From: Candidatus Mediterraneibacter excrementavium
Lineage (GTDB): Bacteria; Bacillota; Clostridia; Lachnospirales; Lachnospiraceae
NCBI GenBank assembly: GCA_019120275.1
Contig: DWVL01000031.1
Coordinates: 1-52,753 of the forward strand
Length of the DNA: 52,753 nt
Direction of reading: 5' to 3'
The notes beneath the pieces are model-generated. The model did no database searches. It saw nothing but the letters and a program-made list of their open reading frames with translations, and was not told where the DNA came from. The position numbers and the translations under genes are program-made. Shown here in pieces: positions 41,067 to 50,633 of the stretch. Positions within the stretch are counted from its first letter, which is position 1; every line of letters begins with the position of its first letter.

Positions 41067-41816
41067 ATGTCTAAAATAAGTATCAAGAATCTTGATTTAT
41101 ATTACGGGGATTTTAAGGCCCTCAAGGATGTAAATCTTGAGATCGAATCAAATAAGATCACCGCTTTCATCGGACCTTCCGGATGCGGTAAATCTACACT
41201 CCTTAAATCCATCAACCGGATGAACGACCTGGTGGAGGGCTGCCGCATTGAGGGTGAGATCCTTCTGGACGGCGAGAATATTTTTAAAGGCATGGATGTC
41301 AATATGCTGAGAAAACGGGTGGGCATGGTATTCCAGAAACCGAATCCGTTCCCCATGAGCATCTATGATAATATTGCCTTCGGACCCAGGACCCATGGAA
41401 TCCATTCCAAGTCAAAACTGGATGACATTGTGGAGAAATCCCTGAGAAATGCGGCGATCTGGGATGAGTGCAAGGACCGTCTGAAATCAAGTGCGCTGGG
41501 TATGTCCGGCGGTCAGCAGCAGCGGCTCTGCATCGCCAGGGCGCTGGCCGTAGAGCCGGAAGTGCTTCTTATGGATGAGCCGACATCTGCGCTTGATCCG
41601 ATTTCTACATCCAAGATCGAAGACCTTGCGATGGAATTGAAAAAAGACTATACTATAGTCATGGTTACACACAATATGCAGCAGGCCGTGCGTGTATCCG
41701 ACAATACCGCTTTCTTCCTGCTCGGAGAAGTTGTAGAGTACAATGACACAGAGAAATTGTTCTCAATCCCGTCCGACAAACGGACAGAAGACTATATCAC
41801 AGGGAGGTTCGGTTAA
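41067..41816 (+). CDS. pstB: Phosphate ABC transporter ATPase PstB
   Basis: A 249-residue ATPase with Walker [11 protein letters not shown]-loop [15 protein letters not shown], signature MSGGQQQR, Walker [14 protein letters not shown] and switch His in VTHNMQQA. It powers PstCA. The palindromic element separates it from pstA, which may affect its mRNA level. Confidence 0.98.
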   Translation: MSKISIKNLDLYYGDFKALKDVNLEIESNKITAFIGPSGCGKSTLLKSINRMNDLVEGCRIEGEILLDGENIFKGMDVNMLRKRVGMVFQKPNPFPMSIYDNIAFGPRTHGIHSKSKLDDIVEKSLRNAAIWDECKDRLKSSALGMSGGQQQRLCIARALAVEPEVLLMDEPTSALDPISTSKIEDLAMELKKDYTIVMVTHNMQQAVRVSDNTAFFLLGEVVEYNDTEKLFSIPSDKRTEDYITGRFG

Positions 41817-41819
41817 ATT

Positions 41820-42491
41820 ATGCGTAACAGATTTGATGCACAGCTGCACTCACTGGATGAGCAGCTCACACATATGGGAGAACTCTGCGAGACCGCGATT
41901 GCGAAAGCGACACAGGCGCTTAAGGATGGCAGCGTCGAGCAGGCGAAGATCATTATTTCTGAAGACGAAGAGATCGATCAGTGCGAGAAGGATATCGAGA
42001 GACTGTGCCTGAAGCTCCTGCTCCAGCAGCAGCCGGTGGCGAAGGACTTAAGAAGGATTTCCGCAGCGCTGAAAATGATCACGGACATGGAGCGGATCGG
42101 CGACCAGACGTCGGATATCGCGGAGATCATCATCTCCACTAAAGACCAGACGGCAGCTGTAGATGATATTTCCGAGATCGGAAATATGGCTTCACGTGTC
42201 AGCAAGATGGTGCGTGACAGTGTAACAGCTTATGTAAACCGGGATCTGGAACTGGCCCGGAACGTGATGCAGTCAGATGATGAAGTCGATGCGTACTTTG
42301 ATGAAATCCGTGACAAGATGATCGCCTATATTAAAGACGAAAAAGGACAGAACGGCCGCAAGATCTTTGATCTGATCATGGTGACGAAATACCTTGAGCG
42401 TATCGGCGACCATGCGACCAACATTGCCGAGTGGGTGGAATTCTCCATCACCGGTGTGCACAAAGACAGCGCGATCATTCATGAGAGTTAA
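41820..42491 (+). CDS. phoU: Phosphate signalling protein PhoU
   Basis: A 223-residue, all-helical protein with two PhoU repeats, each with a metal-binding (E/D)xxxD pattern: DLRRISAALKMITDMERIGDQTSDIAE and IFDLIMVTKYLERIGDHATNIAEW. It connects the Pst transporter with the PhoR kinase. Three bases behind pstB. Confidence 0.97.
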   Translation: MRNRFDAQLHSLDEQLTHMGELCETAIAKATQALKDGSVEQAKIIISEDEEIDQCEKDIERLCLKLLLQQQPVAKDLRRISAALKMITDMERIGDQTSDIAEIIISTKDQTAAVDDISEIGNMASRVSKMVRDSVTAYVNRDLELARNVMQSDDEVDAYFDEIRDKMIAYIKDEKGQNGRKIFDLIMVTKYLERIGDHATNIAEWVEFSITGVHKDSAIIHES

Positions 42492-42527
42492 GATCAGCTG
42501 AATATATGGACAAAGGAGAACTGGAAA

Positions 42528-43202
42528 ATGATATATTGCGTGGAAGATGACGACAACATCCGCGAACTGGTGATATATACATTGGAGACGACCGGGCTTA
42601 AGGCCAGAGGTTTCGCAGACGGTTCTGCTTTTATGGAAGCTCTGGCGTTCGACACGCCGGAGCTTATTCTGCTTGACATCATGCTCCCCGGCGATGACGG
42701 CCTGGAACTGCTGAAGAAACTGAAATCTTCATCAAAGACGAAGAATATCCCGGTGATCATGGTGACGGCAAAGGGCTCAGAGTACGACAAGGTCGTAGGA
42801 CTGGATTCCGGAGCAGACGATTATGTGACAAAGCCCTTCGGCATGATGGAGCTTGTCTCCCGCATCAAAGCCGTGCTCAGGCGGAGCGGCAAGGTGGAGG
42901 ACCGGACGGATATGGAGACGGCCGGTGTCCATGTGGATGTGAAGAAACATGAAGTCACGGTGGATGGGAAAGAGATTTCCCTGACGCTCAAAGAATTTGA
43001 ACTTCTCGAAAAACTGATGCGCAACCAGGGCATCGTCCTGACGCGGGATCAGCTGCTGACAGAGATCTGGGGGTATGATTTCGACGGCGAGACAAGGACC
43101 GTCGATGTCCATATCCGTACACTGAGACAGAAACTGGGCGACAAGGGCGAGATCATCCAGACCGTGCGCGGTGTGGGATACAGAGTCGGAGGAACCGCAT
43201 GA
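42528..43202 (+). CDS. phoP: Phosphate response regulator PhoP/PhoB
   Basis: A 224-residue OmpR-type regulator. Receiver domain with acidic pocket EDDD, phospho-acceptor Asp50 (LILLDIMLPG) and VTKPF; winged-helix output domain with LTLKEFELLEKLMRN, RTVDVHIRTLRQKLGD and TVRGVGYRV. It should bind the TTTACA/TTAACA repeats before pstS. It overlaps phoR by four bases. Confidence 0.95.
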   Translation: MIYCVEDDDNIRELVIYTLETTGLKARGFADGSAFMEALAFDTPELILLDIMLPGDDGLELLKKLKSSSKTKNIPVIMVTAKGSEYDKVVGLDSGADDYVTKPFGMMELVSRIKAVLRRSGKVEDRTDMETAGVHVDVKKHEVTVDGKEISLTLKEFELLEKLMRNQGIVLTRDQLLTEIWGYDFDGETRTVDVHIRTLRQKLGDKGEIIQTVRGVGYRVGGTA

Positions 43203-44521
43203 GAAAGAAGATCCAGAGAAGCATGGTGATGGTGCTGGCTGTCACCCTGCTTCTTTCTTACGCGATCATAACGATCATCACATATAACAGAAATATAGCC
43301 ATGCTGGAGGCGGAAGTCCGGCAGGAGGCCCGCTATATTCAGGCGGCCATTAATATATCCGGCCCGGATTATCTGGCGGAAATGAACGGGGTGGACTGGA
43401 CGACCCGCGTGACCCAGATCAGTCCTGAGGGTGAAGTTCTCTATGATACAAGACGGGATGAGAGCACGCTGGAAGATCACAGCGGTAGGAAAGAGGTCCG
43501 GGAAGCCCTTGCCTCCGGCGAGGGGGAGGATGTCCGGATGTCCGATACAGTGGGGCAGGAACTGTATTATTATGCACTGCTCCTGGATGACGGGACGGTG
43601 CTTCGCGCGTCGAAATCCATGGATGGCCTGATCGGGACAGCGCTCAATAACCTGCCTGTTATGGCGGGGCTTGCGGTTATTATGATAATCCTCGCCTACT
43701 TCATGGCGAAATGGCAGACAAACCGGCTAGTGAAACCGATCTACGAGCTGGATCTGGAACATCCGCTGGAAAATAAGACGTATGACGAGCTGACGCCTTT
43801 TCTGGAAGCGATGGATAAACAGAACCGGGAAAAGGAAGCGGTATCCAATATGCGGAAAGAATTTTCCGCAAATGTTTCCCATGAACTGAAGACGCCGCTT
43901 ACATCCATTTCAGGATATGCGGAGATCATGAAAAACGGATTGGTCCGCCCGGCGGACGTTCCGGTATTTTCCGAGCGCATCTATAAAGAAGCGCGGCGGC
44001 TGATCAATCTTGTGGAAGACATTATTAAACTCTCCAAACTGGATGAGGAGTCCGTAGAGCTGGAGAAGCAGGAGGTTGATCTCTATGAAATGACCAGAGA
44101 GATTGTCAGCCGCCTGGCACCTCAGGCCCAGCAGCGGAATATCCGGATGGAAGTGACCGGCGAGCCTGTGACTTATTTCGGGATCCGGCAGATCCTGGAT
44201 GAGATGATCTATAACGTATGTGAAAATGCCGTGAAATATAACAATGAAAACGGCCGTGTCTCCGTCTGGGTCGGCAATACTCTGGAAGGCCCGAAAGTGA
44301 CGGTCACGGATACCGGCATCGGGATCCCGGAGGAGCATCATGAGCGGATCTTCGAGCGGTTCTACCGGGTGGACAAGAGCCACTCCAAAGAGCGGGGGGG
44401 CACCGGGCTCGGCCTTTCTATTGTAAAACACGGTGCGCTCCTTCACGGGGCGAAAGTGACGGTGGACAGTGTGCCGGGGAAGGGAACGCGGATCGAGATG
44501 CAGTTCCCGAAGAAGAAGTGA
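43199..44521 (+). CDS. phoR: Phosphate sensor histidine kinase PhoR
   Basis: A 440-residue kinase with TM1 (about 8-28), an extracellular region of ~120 residues, TM2 (152-169), the dimerisation helix with His228 (FSANVSHELKTPLTS), N box CENAVKYNN, G1 VTDTGIGIP, F box ERFYRVD and G2 GGTGLGLSIVKHG. There is no PAS domain after TM2, which is shorter than the B. subtilis protein. Last gene of the pst-pho run. Confidence 0.95.
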   Translation: MRKKIQRSMVMVLAVTLLLSYAIITIITYNRNIAMLEAEVRQEARYIQAAINISGPDYLAEMNGVDWTTRVTQISPEGEVLYDTRRDESTLEDHSGRKEVREALASGEGEDVRMSDTVGQELYYYALLLDDGTVLRASKSMDGLIGTALNNLPVMAGLAVIMIILAYFMAKWQTNRLVKPIYELDLEHPLENKTYDELTPFLEAMDKQNREKEAVSNMRKEFSANVSHELKTPLTSISGYAEIMKNGLVRPADVPVFSERIYKEARRLINLVEDIIKLSKLDEESVELEKQEVDLYEMTREIVSRLAPQAQQRNIRMEVTGEPVTYFGIRQILDEMIYNVCENAVKYNNENGRVSVWVGNTLEGPKVTVTDTGIGIPEEHHERIFERFYRVDKSHSKERGGTGLGLSIVKHGALLHGAKVTVDSVPGKGTRIEMQFPKKK

Positions 44522-44562
44522 AATTCCTGTTTATTGAATTGACAGGAAAAGCACAGCAAATA

Positions 44563-44670
44563 ATTTGATCAGAATGCGGATTTATGGAATAAGGGGTAAA
44601 GCCGGACCGCTCCACAATTACCGGTCCGGCTTTACCCCTTATTCCGTGAAAGGTGCATCCGATCAAAAAT
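44563..44670. repeat. Very long inverted repeat after phoR
   Basis: A perfect 24-bp stem (44586-44609 with 44622-44645; arms begin GGAATAAGGGGTAAAG) with a 12-base loop extends imperfectly outwards through ATGC/GCAT to TTTGATC/GATCAAA, about 50 bases per arm. TTTTTCTG follows on the plus strand, so it could end phoR transcription, but the stem is far longer than other terminators here. The remaining part of 44522-45060 has no gene. Confidence 0.8.
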
Positions 44671-44793
44671 TTTTCTGAGATTCTGTACTTGAGTCCGTCG
44701 GTTCAGTTCTATAAACGGAAATCAAGCAAGTTATCAACAGCTGTGCTAACGTTTAAAATATAAACACCGTCATATTTCTAAAACCTTGAATTT

Positions 44794-44950
44794 GGTCCGT
44801 ATGAAATGTATGAGTAATACGGACCAGATTTGCAAAATACGGGTGAAATACAGGAATCGTAAACTAGATCCGTATTGACTCACTAAATCATACCGACGGA
44901 ATAGTTGATTTCTTTAATATTAACCGTATAGAGGTTCTAAAAATACGGAC
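44794..44950. repeat. Cluster of ATACGG(ACC) motifs in alternating orientation
   Basis: Motifs: GGTCCGTAT (44794-44802), ATACGGACC (44817-44825), ATACGGG (44837-44843), GATCCGTAT (44867-44875), AACCGTAT (44922-44929), ATACGGAC (44943-44950). The first two form a 10-bp stem. The surrounding sequence is AT-rich and non-coding. Possible protein-binding array. Confidence 0.6.
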
Positions 44951-45065
44951 TAAATATATAATTGCTATTTTTAAATCGTAAATCCTCTAAATAGTTTCCA
45001 TTTATGCTTCAAGAGTGTAAAACAGATCCGGCAAACAACAGGCTGTCCGGAAAACCGGAATTTTC

Positions 45066-45105
45066 TTGTCAAGCTGATCCGGCTGTGCTATTATGTGTAT
45101 AACAC
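45066..45105 (+). promoter_or_regulatory. GntR-clpC promoter and operator
   Basis: TTGTCA (45066-45071), 17 bases, TATTAT (45089-45094); the palindrome GTGT-ATA-ACAC (45095-45105) covers the start point and is a likely operator of the GntR protein. Confidence 0.7.
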
Positions 45106-45125
45106 ACCAGAGAAAGGAGCTTGTT

Positions 45126-45503
45126 ATGATCATAGAAGTTGATTTTAACAGTGATGAAGCGATCTATGTTCAGCTCTGCAACCAGATCATCCTGGGGATT
45201 GCGACTTCTGTCATCCGGGAGGGAGATTCTCTTCCATCTGTACGCCAGCTGGCAGATACGATCGGCGTGAATATGCATACGGTAAACAAAGCGTACAGCG
45301 TTCTGAAACGGGAAGGGTATATCAGCCTGGATAAACGGCGGGGAGCGGTGATCGCTGTCGATGCAGATAAGCTGGAACAGCTGGAAGCCATGCGGCGTGA
45401 ACTGCGGCTCGTGCTTGCACGCGGCTGCTGTAAAAACATTTCACGGCGGGAAGTTCATGATCTGGTGGATGAAATATTTGATGAATACGGGCAGCCCGGA
45501 TAA
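45126..45503 (+). CDS. GntR-family regulator (YtrA subgroup) upstream of clpC
   Basis: A 125-residue regulator with the short YtrA layout: IYVQLCNQIILGIATSVIREGDSLPSVRQLADTIGVNMHTVNKAYSVLKREGYI is the winged HTH, followed by a ~45-residue helical tail (EQLEAMRRELRLVLARGCCKNIS). AAAGGAG precedes the ATG at 45126. It is 40 bases before clpC and probably controls both genes through the palindrome at its promoter. The double Cys in RGCCKN could be redox active, which is speculative. Confidence 0.9.
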   Translation: MIIEVDFNSDEAIYVQLCNQIILGIATSVIREGDSLPSVRQLADTIGVNMHTVNKAYSVLKREGYISLDKRRGAVIAVDADKLEQLEAMRRELRLVLARGCCKNISRREVHDLVDEIFDEYGQPG

Positions 45504-45543
45504 CGGACTGACGTTATAAACTGAAAGCAGCAGGAGGAGGTAT

Positions 45544-47979
45544 ATGCATATTTCATATACGAAACAGGCAGAAAATGCGATTAAATATGCGGAGAAAAAG
45601 GCGGCGGAGATGCATCATCCCTATATCGGGACAGAGCATCTTCTTCTTGGACTCTGCAGTGAATATGCCGGGGTGGCAGGGCAGATCCTTGCGCGGAACG
45701 GCGTGGAGGAAGAGAAGATCTGCCGGCTTATGGATGAACTGATCGCGCCGCAGAGCGACGTGATGCTCACAGATAAACCGGAGAGAAGTCCCCGTTATCA
45801 GGATATTCTTGAAAACAGTGAAAAAGAAGCACACCGACTTCGGACAACAGATGTAGGAACAGAGCATCTGCTTTTGTCGATCATCCGGGATGTGGACTGT
45901 GTGGCGGCCCGGATCCTGATCACGCTGAATATCAATCTCCAGAAAATCTTCCAGGATATCCTGGTCGCAGCTGGGATTGATCCGAAAGTATATCAGGACG
46001 AGGTCCAGGAGGAGGGGAGAAATGCCCGGTCCATGATGGATCAGTTCTGTACGGATATGACACAGCGGGCATCAGAGGGCCGGCTGGATCCGGTGATCGG
46101 CAGAGAACAGGAGATGCATCGGCTTATGCAGATCCTGAGCCGAAGGACAAAGAACAATCCGTGCCTGGTAGGGGAACCCGGAGTGGGAAAGACGGCAGTC
46201 GTAGAGGGACTGGCACAGCGGCTGGCATCCGGAATGGTTCCGGAGAAAATGAAAGATAAGAAAATCTATACGCTGGATCTTCCGGGTCTGATCGCCGGGT
46301 CAAAATACCGTGGCGAGTTTGAAGAGCGGATGAAAGGCCTGATCGCCGAGGTTGAGTCGAATGGAAACATCATCCTGTTCCTGGATGAGATCCATACCAT
46401 GATCGGAGCGGGCGGGGCGGAAGGCGCCATCGATGCGTCGAGCATTTTAAAACCGTCGCTTGCCCGTGGGGAACTGCAGCTGATCGGTGCGACGACGATC
46501 ACGGAATACCGGAAATACATTGAGAAGGATGCGGCGCTGGAACGGCGTTTTCAGCCTGTTTCGGTAGAAGAACCGGCAAAAGACCAGTGCCTTCAGATCC
46601 TTACAGGACTGAAAGACAGTTATGAAAAACACCATAAGGTGAAGATAGAGGATAAAGCGCTGGAGGCTGCAGTTCAGATGTCAGAGCGTTATATTACAGA
46701 CCGTAATCTTCCGGATAAGGCGATCGACGTTCTGGATGAGGCCTGCTCCAAAGTCAGCCTGAAGAGTTATAAAGTGCCGGATAATCTGACCGCGCTGGAA
46801 GATTCCCTGAAAGAACTTGCCGCAGAGAAAGAGGAGAGCATCCGGCGGGGAGATTTTACAGAAGCCTCCCTGATCCAGAAAGAGCAGGAACAGGCCCGGT
46901 GGAAGCTTAATGATGTCAGGAAACGTTTCCAGAAGAAAACGGCATCCGGGAATTTTTCCGTGACAGAAGATGACATTGCGGAAGTTGTGTCAGCCTGGAC
47001 AAAGATCCCTGTACAGAAACTGGCGGAGAGCGACGCGGACCGGCTGAGAAAGCTGGAAAGTGTTCTGAAGAAAAGGGTGATCGGGCAGGATGAGGCTGTC
47101 AGTGCAGTGGCACGTGCAGTCCGCAGAGGCCGCGTGGGACTGAAAGACCCGCACCGTCCGATCGGTTCATTCCTGTTCCTGGGACCGACAGGCGTAGGAA
47201 AAACAGAACTTTCCAAGACGCTGGCTGAAGCGCTCTTTGGTACGGAAGATGCCATGATCCGTGTGGATATGTCAGAGTATATGGAAAAGCATTCCGTAGC
47301 GAAGATGATCGGTTCTCCTCCGGGATATGTGGGTCATGAGGAAGGAGGTCAGCTGAGTGACCAGGTCAGGACGCATCCGTATTCGGTCGTGCTTTTTGAT
47401 GAGATTGAAAAAGCCCATCCGGATGTATTCAACATTCTGCTGCAGGTGCTGGATGACGGACGGATTACAGATTCCCAGGGAAGAAGGGTGGATTTCTCCA
47501 ATACGGTGATCATCATGACTTCCAATGCCGGGGCCAAGGCTATCGTGGAGCCCAAGAAACTCGGATTTGCCACAGGCGATGATCCGGCCGGAGATTACAG
47601 ACGGATGAAGCAGAACGTGATGGATGAGGTGAAGACGATCTTCCGCCCGGAATTCCTGAACCGTATTGATGAGACGATCGTATTCCATGCGCTTGACAGA
47701 AACCATATGAAGAAGATCGTGACAATGCTGTGCCGGGAACTGACCAAACGACTGGCAGATCAGATGGATATCCATCTGACAATGCGCGATTCGGCTAAGA
47801 ATCTGATCGTTGAGAAGGGAACAGATGCGAAATACGGGGCAAGGCCGCTGCGTCGTGCTCTGCAGACGGAACTGGAAGATAAACTTGCGGATGCCGTACT
47901 TGCCGGGGAGATCAAAGCGGGCGACCATATACAGGCGCGTGCGTCTAAAAAGGAGATACAGTTTGTGGCTGTGCCATAA
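45544..47979 (+). CDS. clpC: ATP-dependent Clp protease ATPase ClpC
   Basis: An 811-residue AAA+ unfoldase that feeds ClpP. Two Clp_N repeats (1-145), first AAA domain with [17 protein letters not shown] and [21 protein letters not shown], a UVR-like middle segment ([21 protein letters not shown]), and a second AAA domain with [33 protein letters not shown] and the ClpP loop region. The middle segment identifies it as ClpC rather than ClpB. The usual ctsR-mcsA-mcsB partners are not here; a GntR gene takes their place. Confidence 0.95.
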   Translation: MHISYTKQAENAIKYAEKKAAEMHHPYIGTEHLLLGLCSEYAGVAGQILARNGVEEEKICRLMDELIAPQSDVMLTDKPERSPRYQDILENSEKEAHRLRTTDVGTEHLLLSIIRDVDCVAARILITLNINLQKIFQDILVAAGIDPKVYQDEVQEEGRNARSMMDQFCTDMTQRASEGRLDPVIGREQEMHRLMQILSRRTKNNPCLVGEPGVGKTAVVEGLAQRLASGMVPEKMKDKKIYTLDLPGLIAGSKYRGEFEERMKGLIAEVESNGNIILFLDEIHTMIGAGGAEGAIDASSILKPSLARGELQLIGATTITEYRKYIEKDAALERRFQPVSVEEPAKDQCLQILTGLKDSYEKHHKVKIEDKALEAAVQMSERYITDRNLPDKAIDVLDEACSKVSLKSYKVPDNLTALEDSLKELAAEKEESIRRGDFTEASLIQKEQEQARWKLNDVRKRFQKKTASGNFSVTEDDIAEVVSAWTKIPVQKLAESDADRLRKLESVLKKRVIGQDEAVSAVARAVRRGRVGLKDPHRPIGSFLFLGPTGVGKTELSKTLAEALFGTEDAMIRVDMSEYMEKHSVAKMIGSPPGYVGHEEGGQLSDQVRTHPYSVVLFDEIEKAHPDVFNILLQVLDDGRITDSQGRRVDFSNTVIIMTSNAGAKAIVEPKKLGFATGDDPAGDYRRMKQNVMDEVKTIFRPEFLNRIDETIVFHALDRNHMKKIVTMLCRELTKRLADQMDIHLTMRDSAKNLIVEKGTDAKYGARPLRRALQTELEDKLADAVLAGEIKAGDHIQARASKKEIQFVAVP

Positions 47980-48081
47980 AGTATCTGTAGAAAAATACCG
48001 GGCTTTATATTATAATATCGATAACAGGGATGCTGACAGCATCACATATACCATAACAGGAAAACTCAGGAGGAACTACAG

Positions 48082-48495
48082 ATGACGGTGGTAAAAGAAT
48101 TGCTGCGTGCAGAAAGTGACGGCACACTCAGTTTTGGAGATTATACGCTTGGAATAAAGACCAAGAAAGACAATTATGAATTCGAGGGCGACATTTATAA
48201 AGTAAAAACTTTTTCGGAGATTACAAAACTTGAAAAGAACGGAATGTTTGTGTATGAGTCCGTGCCGGGAAGCGCTGTTGAGAATTTCCGGGAGACTGCG
48301 GATGAAGTCTCATTTTCGGTGTCCGCGCAGACGGATGTGCAGTTCACGCTGGAACTGGAGCCGGAAAGTGAATATGAAGTACTGATCGACGGAGCGTCAG
48401 CCGGAACGATGAAGACGAATCTGAGCGGGAAGCTGAGCGTGAGCGTGGAACTCTCAGCTGATAAGAGCGCGCAGGTGAAAGTGGTAAAGTGTTGA
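48082..48495 (+). CDS. Conserved Lachnospiraceae protein of unknown function
   Basis: A 137-residue acidic, beta-rich soluble protein (SFGDYTLGIKTKKDNYEFEGDIYKVKTFSEITKLEKNGMFVYESVPGSAVENF). Proteins of this kind have been labelled endosialidase in clostridial genomes, but no sialidase motif is visible and I do not support that name. No signal peptide or membrane segment. CAGGAGGA precedes the ATG. It lies between clpC and radA, with possible TATAAT at about 48012. Confidence 0.7.
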   Translation: MTVVKELLRAESDGTLSFGDYTLGIKTKKDNYEFEGDIYKVKTFSEITKLEKNGMFVYESVPGSAVENFRETADEVSFSVSAQTDVQFTLELEPESEYEVLIDGASAGTMKTNLSGKLSVSVELSADKSAQVKVVKC

Positions 48496-48526
48496 TCAGA
48501 TCAAAATGATATTTTAAATATTCAAT

Positions 48527-48554
48527 GCCCCGGACAGCAGTGTGCTTCCGGGGC
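48527..48554 (+). terminator. Hairpin between the unknown gene and radA
   Basis: GCCCCGGA pairs with TCCGGGGC; no clear U run, so terminator strength is uncertain. Confidence 0.45.
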
Positions 48555-48597
48555 GTATCCCTGTCATCATAAGATTACGATGAAAGGAAACATAAAA

Positions 48598-49974
48598 GTG
48601 GCTAAAGCAAAGAAAAGCATATTTTTCTGCCAGAATTGCGGGCATGAAGAATCGAAGTGGCTGGGACAATGCCCGGCCTGCGGAGAATGGAATACGTTTG
48701 TCGAGGAAAGGATTGACAGCGGGATCACAAAAGGGGCATCGGCCGGTGCGCGCTCTGTACGGGAGTCTGTGCGGGACGCAAAGGTTGTTCCGCTGAACAG
48801 CGTCTCTGCGGATGACGATGCCCGTATGCGGACCGGGATCCGGGAGCTGGACCGGGTGCTGGGCGGTGGGATCGTACCCGGTTCGCTGGTGCTGGTGGGC
48901 GGTGATCCGGGGATCGGGAAATCAACGCTCCTCCTCCAGGTATGCCGGCTGCTCGCCGGGGAGAAAAAAGTGCTTTACATTTCCGGGGAGGAGTCTCAGG
49001 CGCAGATCAAACTTCGGGCAAACCGGATGGGGATGTTTTCTGAGAATCTTTACCTTCTGTGCGAGACGAATCTGGAGATCATCCGCGGGGTGATCGAGAA
49101 AGAAAGGCCGGAACTTGTAGTGATCGACTCGATCCAGACGATGTACAGCGAAGAGGTGTCTTCTGCGCCGGGAAGTGTTTCCCAGGTGCGGGAGTCAACG
49201 AATGTGTTTCTCCAGCTGGCGAAAGGGTTGTGTATCCCGATCTTTATCGTAGGGCATGTGACGAAAGAGGGAACGGTCGCAGGTCCGAGGGTACTGGAAC
49301 ATATGGTGGATACGGTACTGTATTTCGAAGGGGACCGGCATGCGTCCTACCGGATTCTGCGGGCAGTGAAGAACCGTTTTGGGTCAACCAATGAGATCGG
49401 TGTGTTCGAGATGCAGCAGTCCGGTCTGGTGGAAGTGGAAAATCCGTCGGAATATATGCTGAGCGGACGGCCGGAGCATGCTTCCGGTTCGGTGGTGGCC
49501 TGCTCCATCGAGGGCACGCGGCCGATCCTGATTGAGATTCAGGCGCTGGTCTGCCAGAGTAATTTTGGGATGCCAAGGAGAACCGCCGCGGGAACGGATT
49601 ATAACCGGGTGAATCTTCTGATGGCAGTCCTGGAGAAACGGCTCGGCATGGCGCTCGGGAATTCAGATGCTTATGTTAATATTGCCGGCGGAATCCGCAT
49701 GAATGAGCCTGCGATTGATCTCGGCATTGTGATGGCGATCGTGTCCAGTTTCCGCAACCGCCCGGTGGATGAGAAGACCATTGTATTCGGAGAAGTGGGT
49801 TTAAGCGGAGAAGTCCGGGCGGTCAATATGCCGGAGCAGCGGGTCGCGGAGGCGAAGAAGCTGGGATTCGAGACCTGTATTCTGCCGGAAGTTTCTCTGA
49901 AGATGGTAAAAGGGATCAAAGGGATTAAACTGGTAGGGGTGAAAAATATCGGCGATGCTGTGAGAGAAATCTGA
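48598..49974 (+). CDS. radA: DNA repair protein RadA/Sms
   Basis: A branch-migrating recombination ATPase. The 458-residue protein starts (M)AKAKKSIFFCQNCG with a zinc finger of four Cys (CQNC...CPAC), has RecA-like Walker A GDPGIGKST, the RadA-specific KNRFG motif (KNRFGSTNEIGVFEM) and a C-terminal Lon-protease-like domain. The GTG at 48598 follows AAAGGA and gives the normal N terminus; an ATG at 48580 is in frame but lies within the ribosome-binding region. Confidence 0.96.
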   Translation: MAKAKKSIFFCQNCGHEESKWLGQCPACGEWNTFVEERIDSGITKGASAGARSVRESVRDAKVVPLNSVSADDDARMRTGIRELDRVLGGGIVPGSLVLVGGDPGIGKSTLLLQVCRLLAGEKKVLYISGEESQAQIKLRANRMGMFSENLYLLCETNLEIIRGVIEKERPELVVIDSIQTMYSEEVSSAPGSVSQVRESTNVFLQLAKGLCIPIFIVGHVTKEGTVAGPRVLEHMVDTVLYFEGDRHASYRILRAVKNRFGSTNEIGVFEMQQSGLVEVENPSEYMLSGRPEHASGSVVACSIEGTRPILIEIQALVCQSNFGMPRRTAAGTDYNRVNLLMAVLEKRLGMALGNSDAYVNIAGGIRMNEPAIDLGIVMAIVSSFRNRPVDEKTIVFGEVGLSGEVRAVNMPEQRVAEAKKLGFETCILPEVSLKMVKGIKGIKLVGVKNIGDAVREI

Positions 49975-50025
49975 GTATGTAAAGTGGTCTGAAAGCTCAG
50001 CGGATTAGAAGAAAGGATGAGAGAA

Positions 50026-50448
50026 ATGGAACCGTATATTATAAAAGCGAGATACTATGAGACAGATCAGATGGGGATCATCCATCATGCCAATTATATC
50101 CGATGGATGGAGGAAGCGCGGATCGATCTGATGAACCAGATGGGATATCCATACCGCCGCTTCGAGGAGATGGGATATTTAAGTCCGGTGCTTCATGCGG
50201 AATGTGAATATAAGAAAAGCGTCAAATTCGATGATGAAGTAAAGATCGTTGTGAGCCTTCAAGAATTCGGCCGTCTCAAATTCACATTGAAATATGAAAT
50301 CTATAATTTGTCCCAGGACGGCGTGCTGAGCGCAGTCGGATCCACCAGACACTGCTTCCTGAACAGTAAGACGGGATTGCCGGTACTGATGGATAAGGAA
50401 ATGAAAGAGTTTTCCGAAACCATGGGAAAAATGCTTAAGACAGATTAG
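50026..50448 (+). CDS. YbgC/4HBT-type acyl-CoA thioesterase
   Basis: A 140-residue hot-dog-fold thioesterase with RYYETDQMGIIHHANYIRWMEEARIDLMNQMGY; the Asp in ETDQMG is the catalytic acid of the 4-hydroxybenzoyl-CoA thioesterase/YbgC group. Substrate unknown. The ATG at 50026 has better spacing to GAAAGGA than the one at 50017. A strong terminator follows. Confidence 0.9.
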   Translation: MEPYIIKARYYETDQMGIIHHANYIRWMEEARIDLMNQMGYPYRRFEEMGYLSPVLHAECEYKKSVKFDDEVKIVVSLQEFGRLKFTLKYEIYNLSQDGVLSAVGSTRHCFLNSKTGLPVLMDKEMKEFSETMGKMLKTD

Positions 50449-50473
50449 ATGGGGCAGGATCACGGAAAAACTG

Positions 50474-50500
50474 ACCGCGGTATATACCGCGGTTTTTCGT
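50474..50500 (+). terminator. Terminator after the thioesterase gene
   Basis: Perfect palindrome ACCGCGGTATATACCGCGGT followed by TTTTCGTTTT. Confidence 0.93.
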
Positions 50501-50566
50501 TTTACAGGGGGCGGAGAATCCTGCGAAGCAGGATACTTTTCATGCGATGATAAAATAAATGATATA

Positions 50567-50613
50567 AACAGTATATAACAGTTGACAACAGTTCTATACT
50601 GTTATATACTGTT
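50567..50613 (+). promoter_or_regulatory. Promoter and 15-bp inverted-repeat operator of the GntR-ABC operon
   Basis: AACAGTATATAACAG (50567-50581) and its exact inverse (50599-50613) are 32 bp apart and flank or cover the promoter TTGACA (50582-50587), 17 bases, TATACT (50605-50610). A bound GntR dimer on both arms would block RNA polymerase. Confidence 0.8.
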
Positions 50614-50633
50614 TATCAACAGGAGAGCACAAT

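Noticed and set aside
44563-44670. Calling the long inverted repeat a transposon-derived MITE outright
   Set aside because: I see no clear target-site duplication and only one copy in the window, so it is listed as a repeat of unknown origin.
44794-44950. CRISPR array
   Set aside because: Motifs are only 6-9 bases, occur in both orientations and have irregular spacing; no cas gene is near.
48082-48495. Endosialidase label for the protein after clpC
   Set aside because: No sialidase Asp-box or known catalytic motif is visible in its 137 residues.
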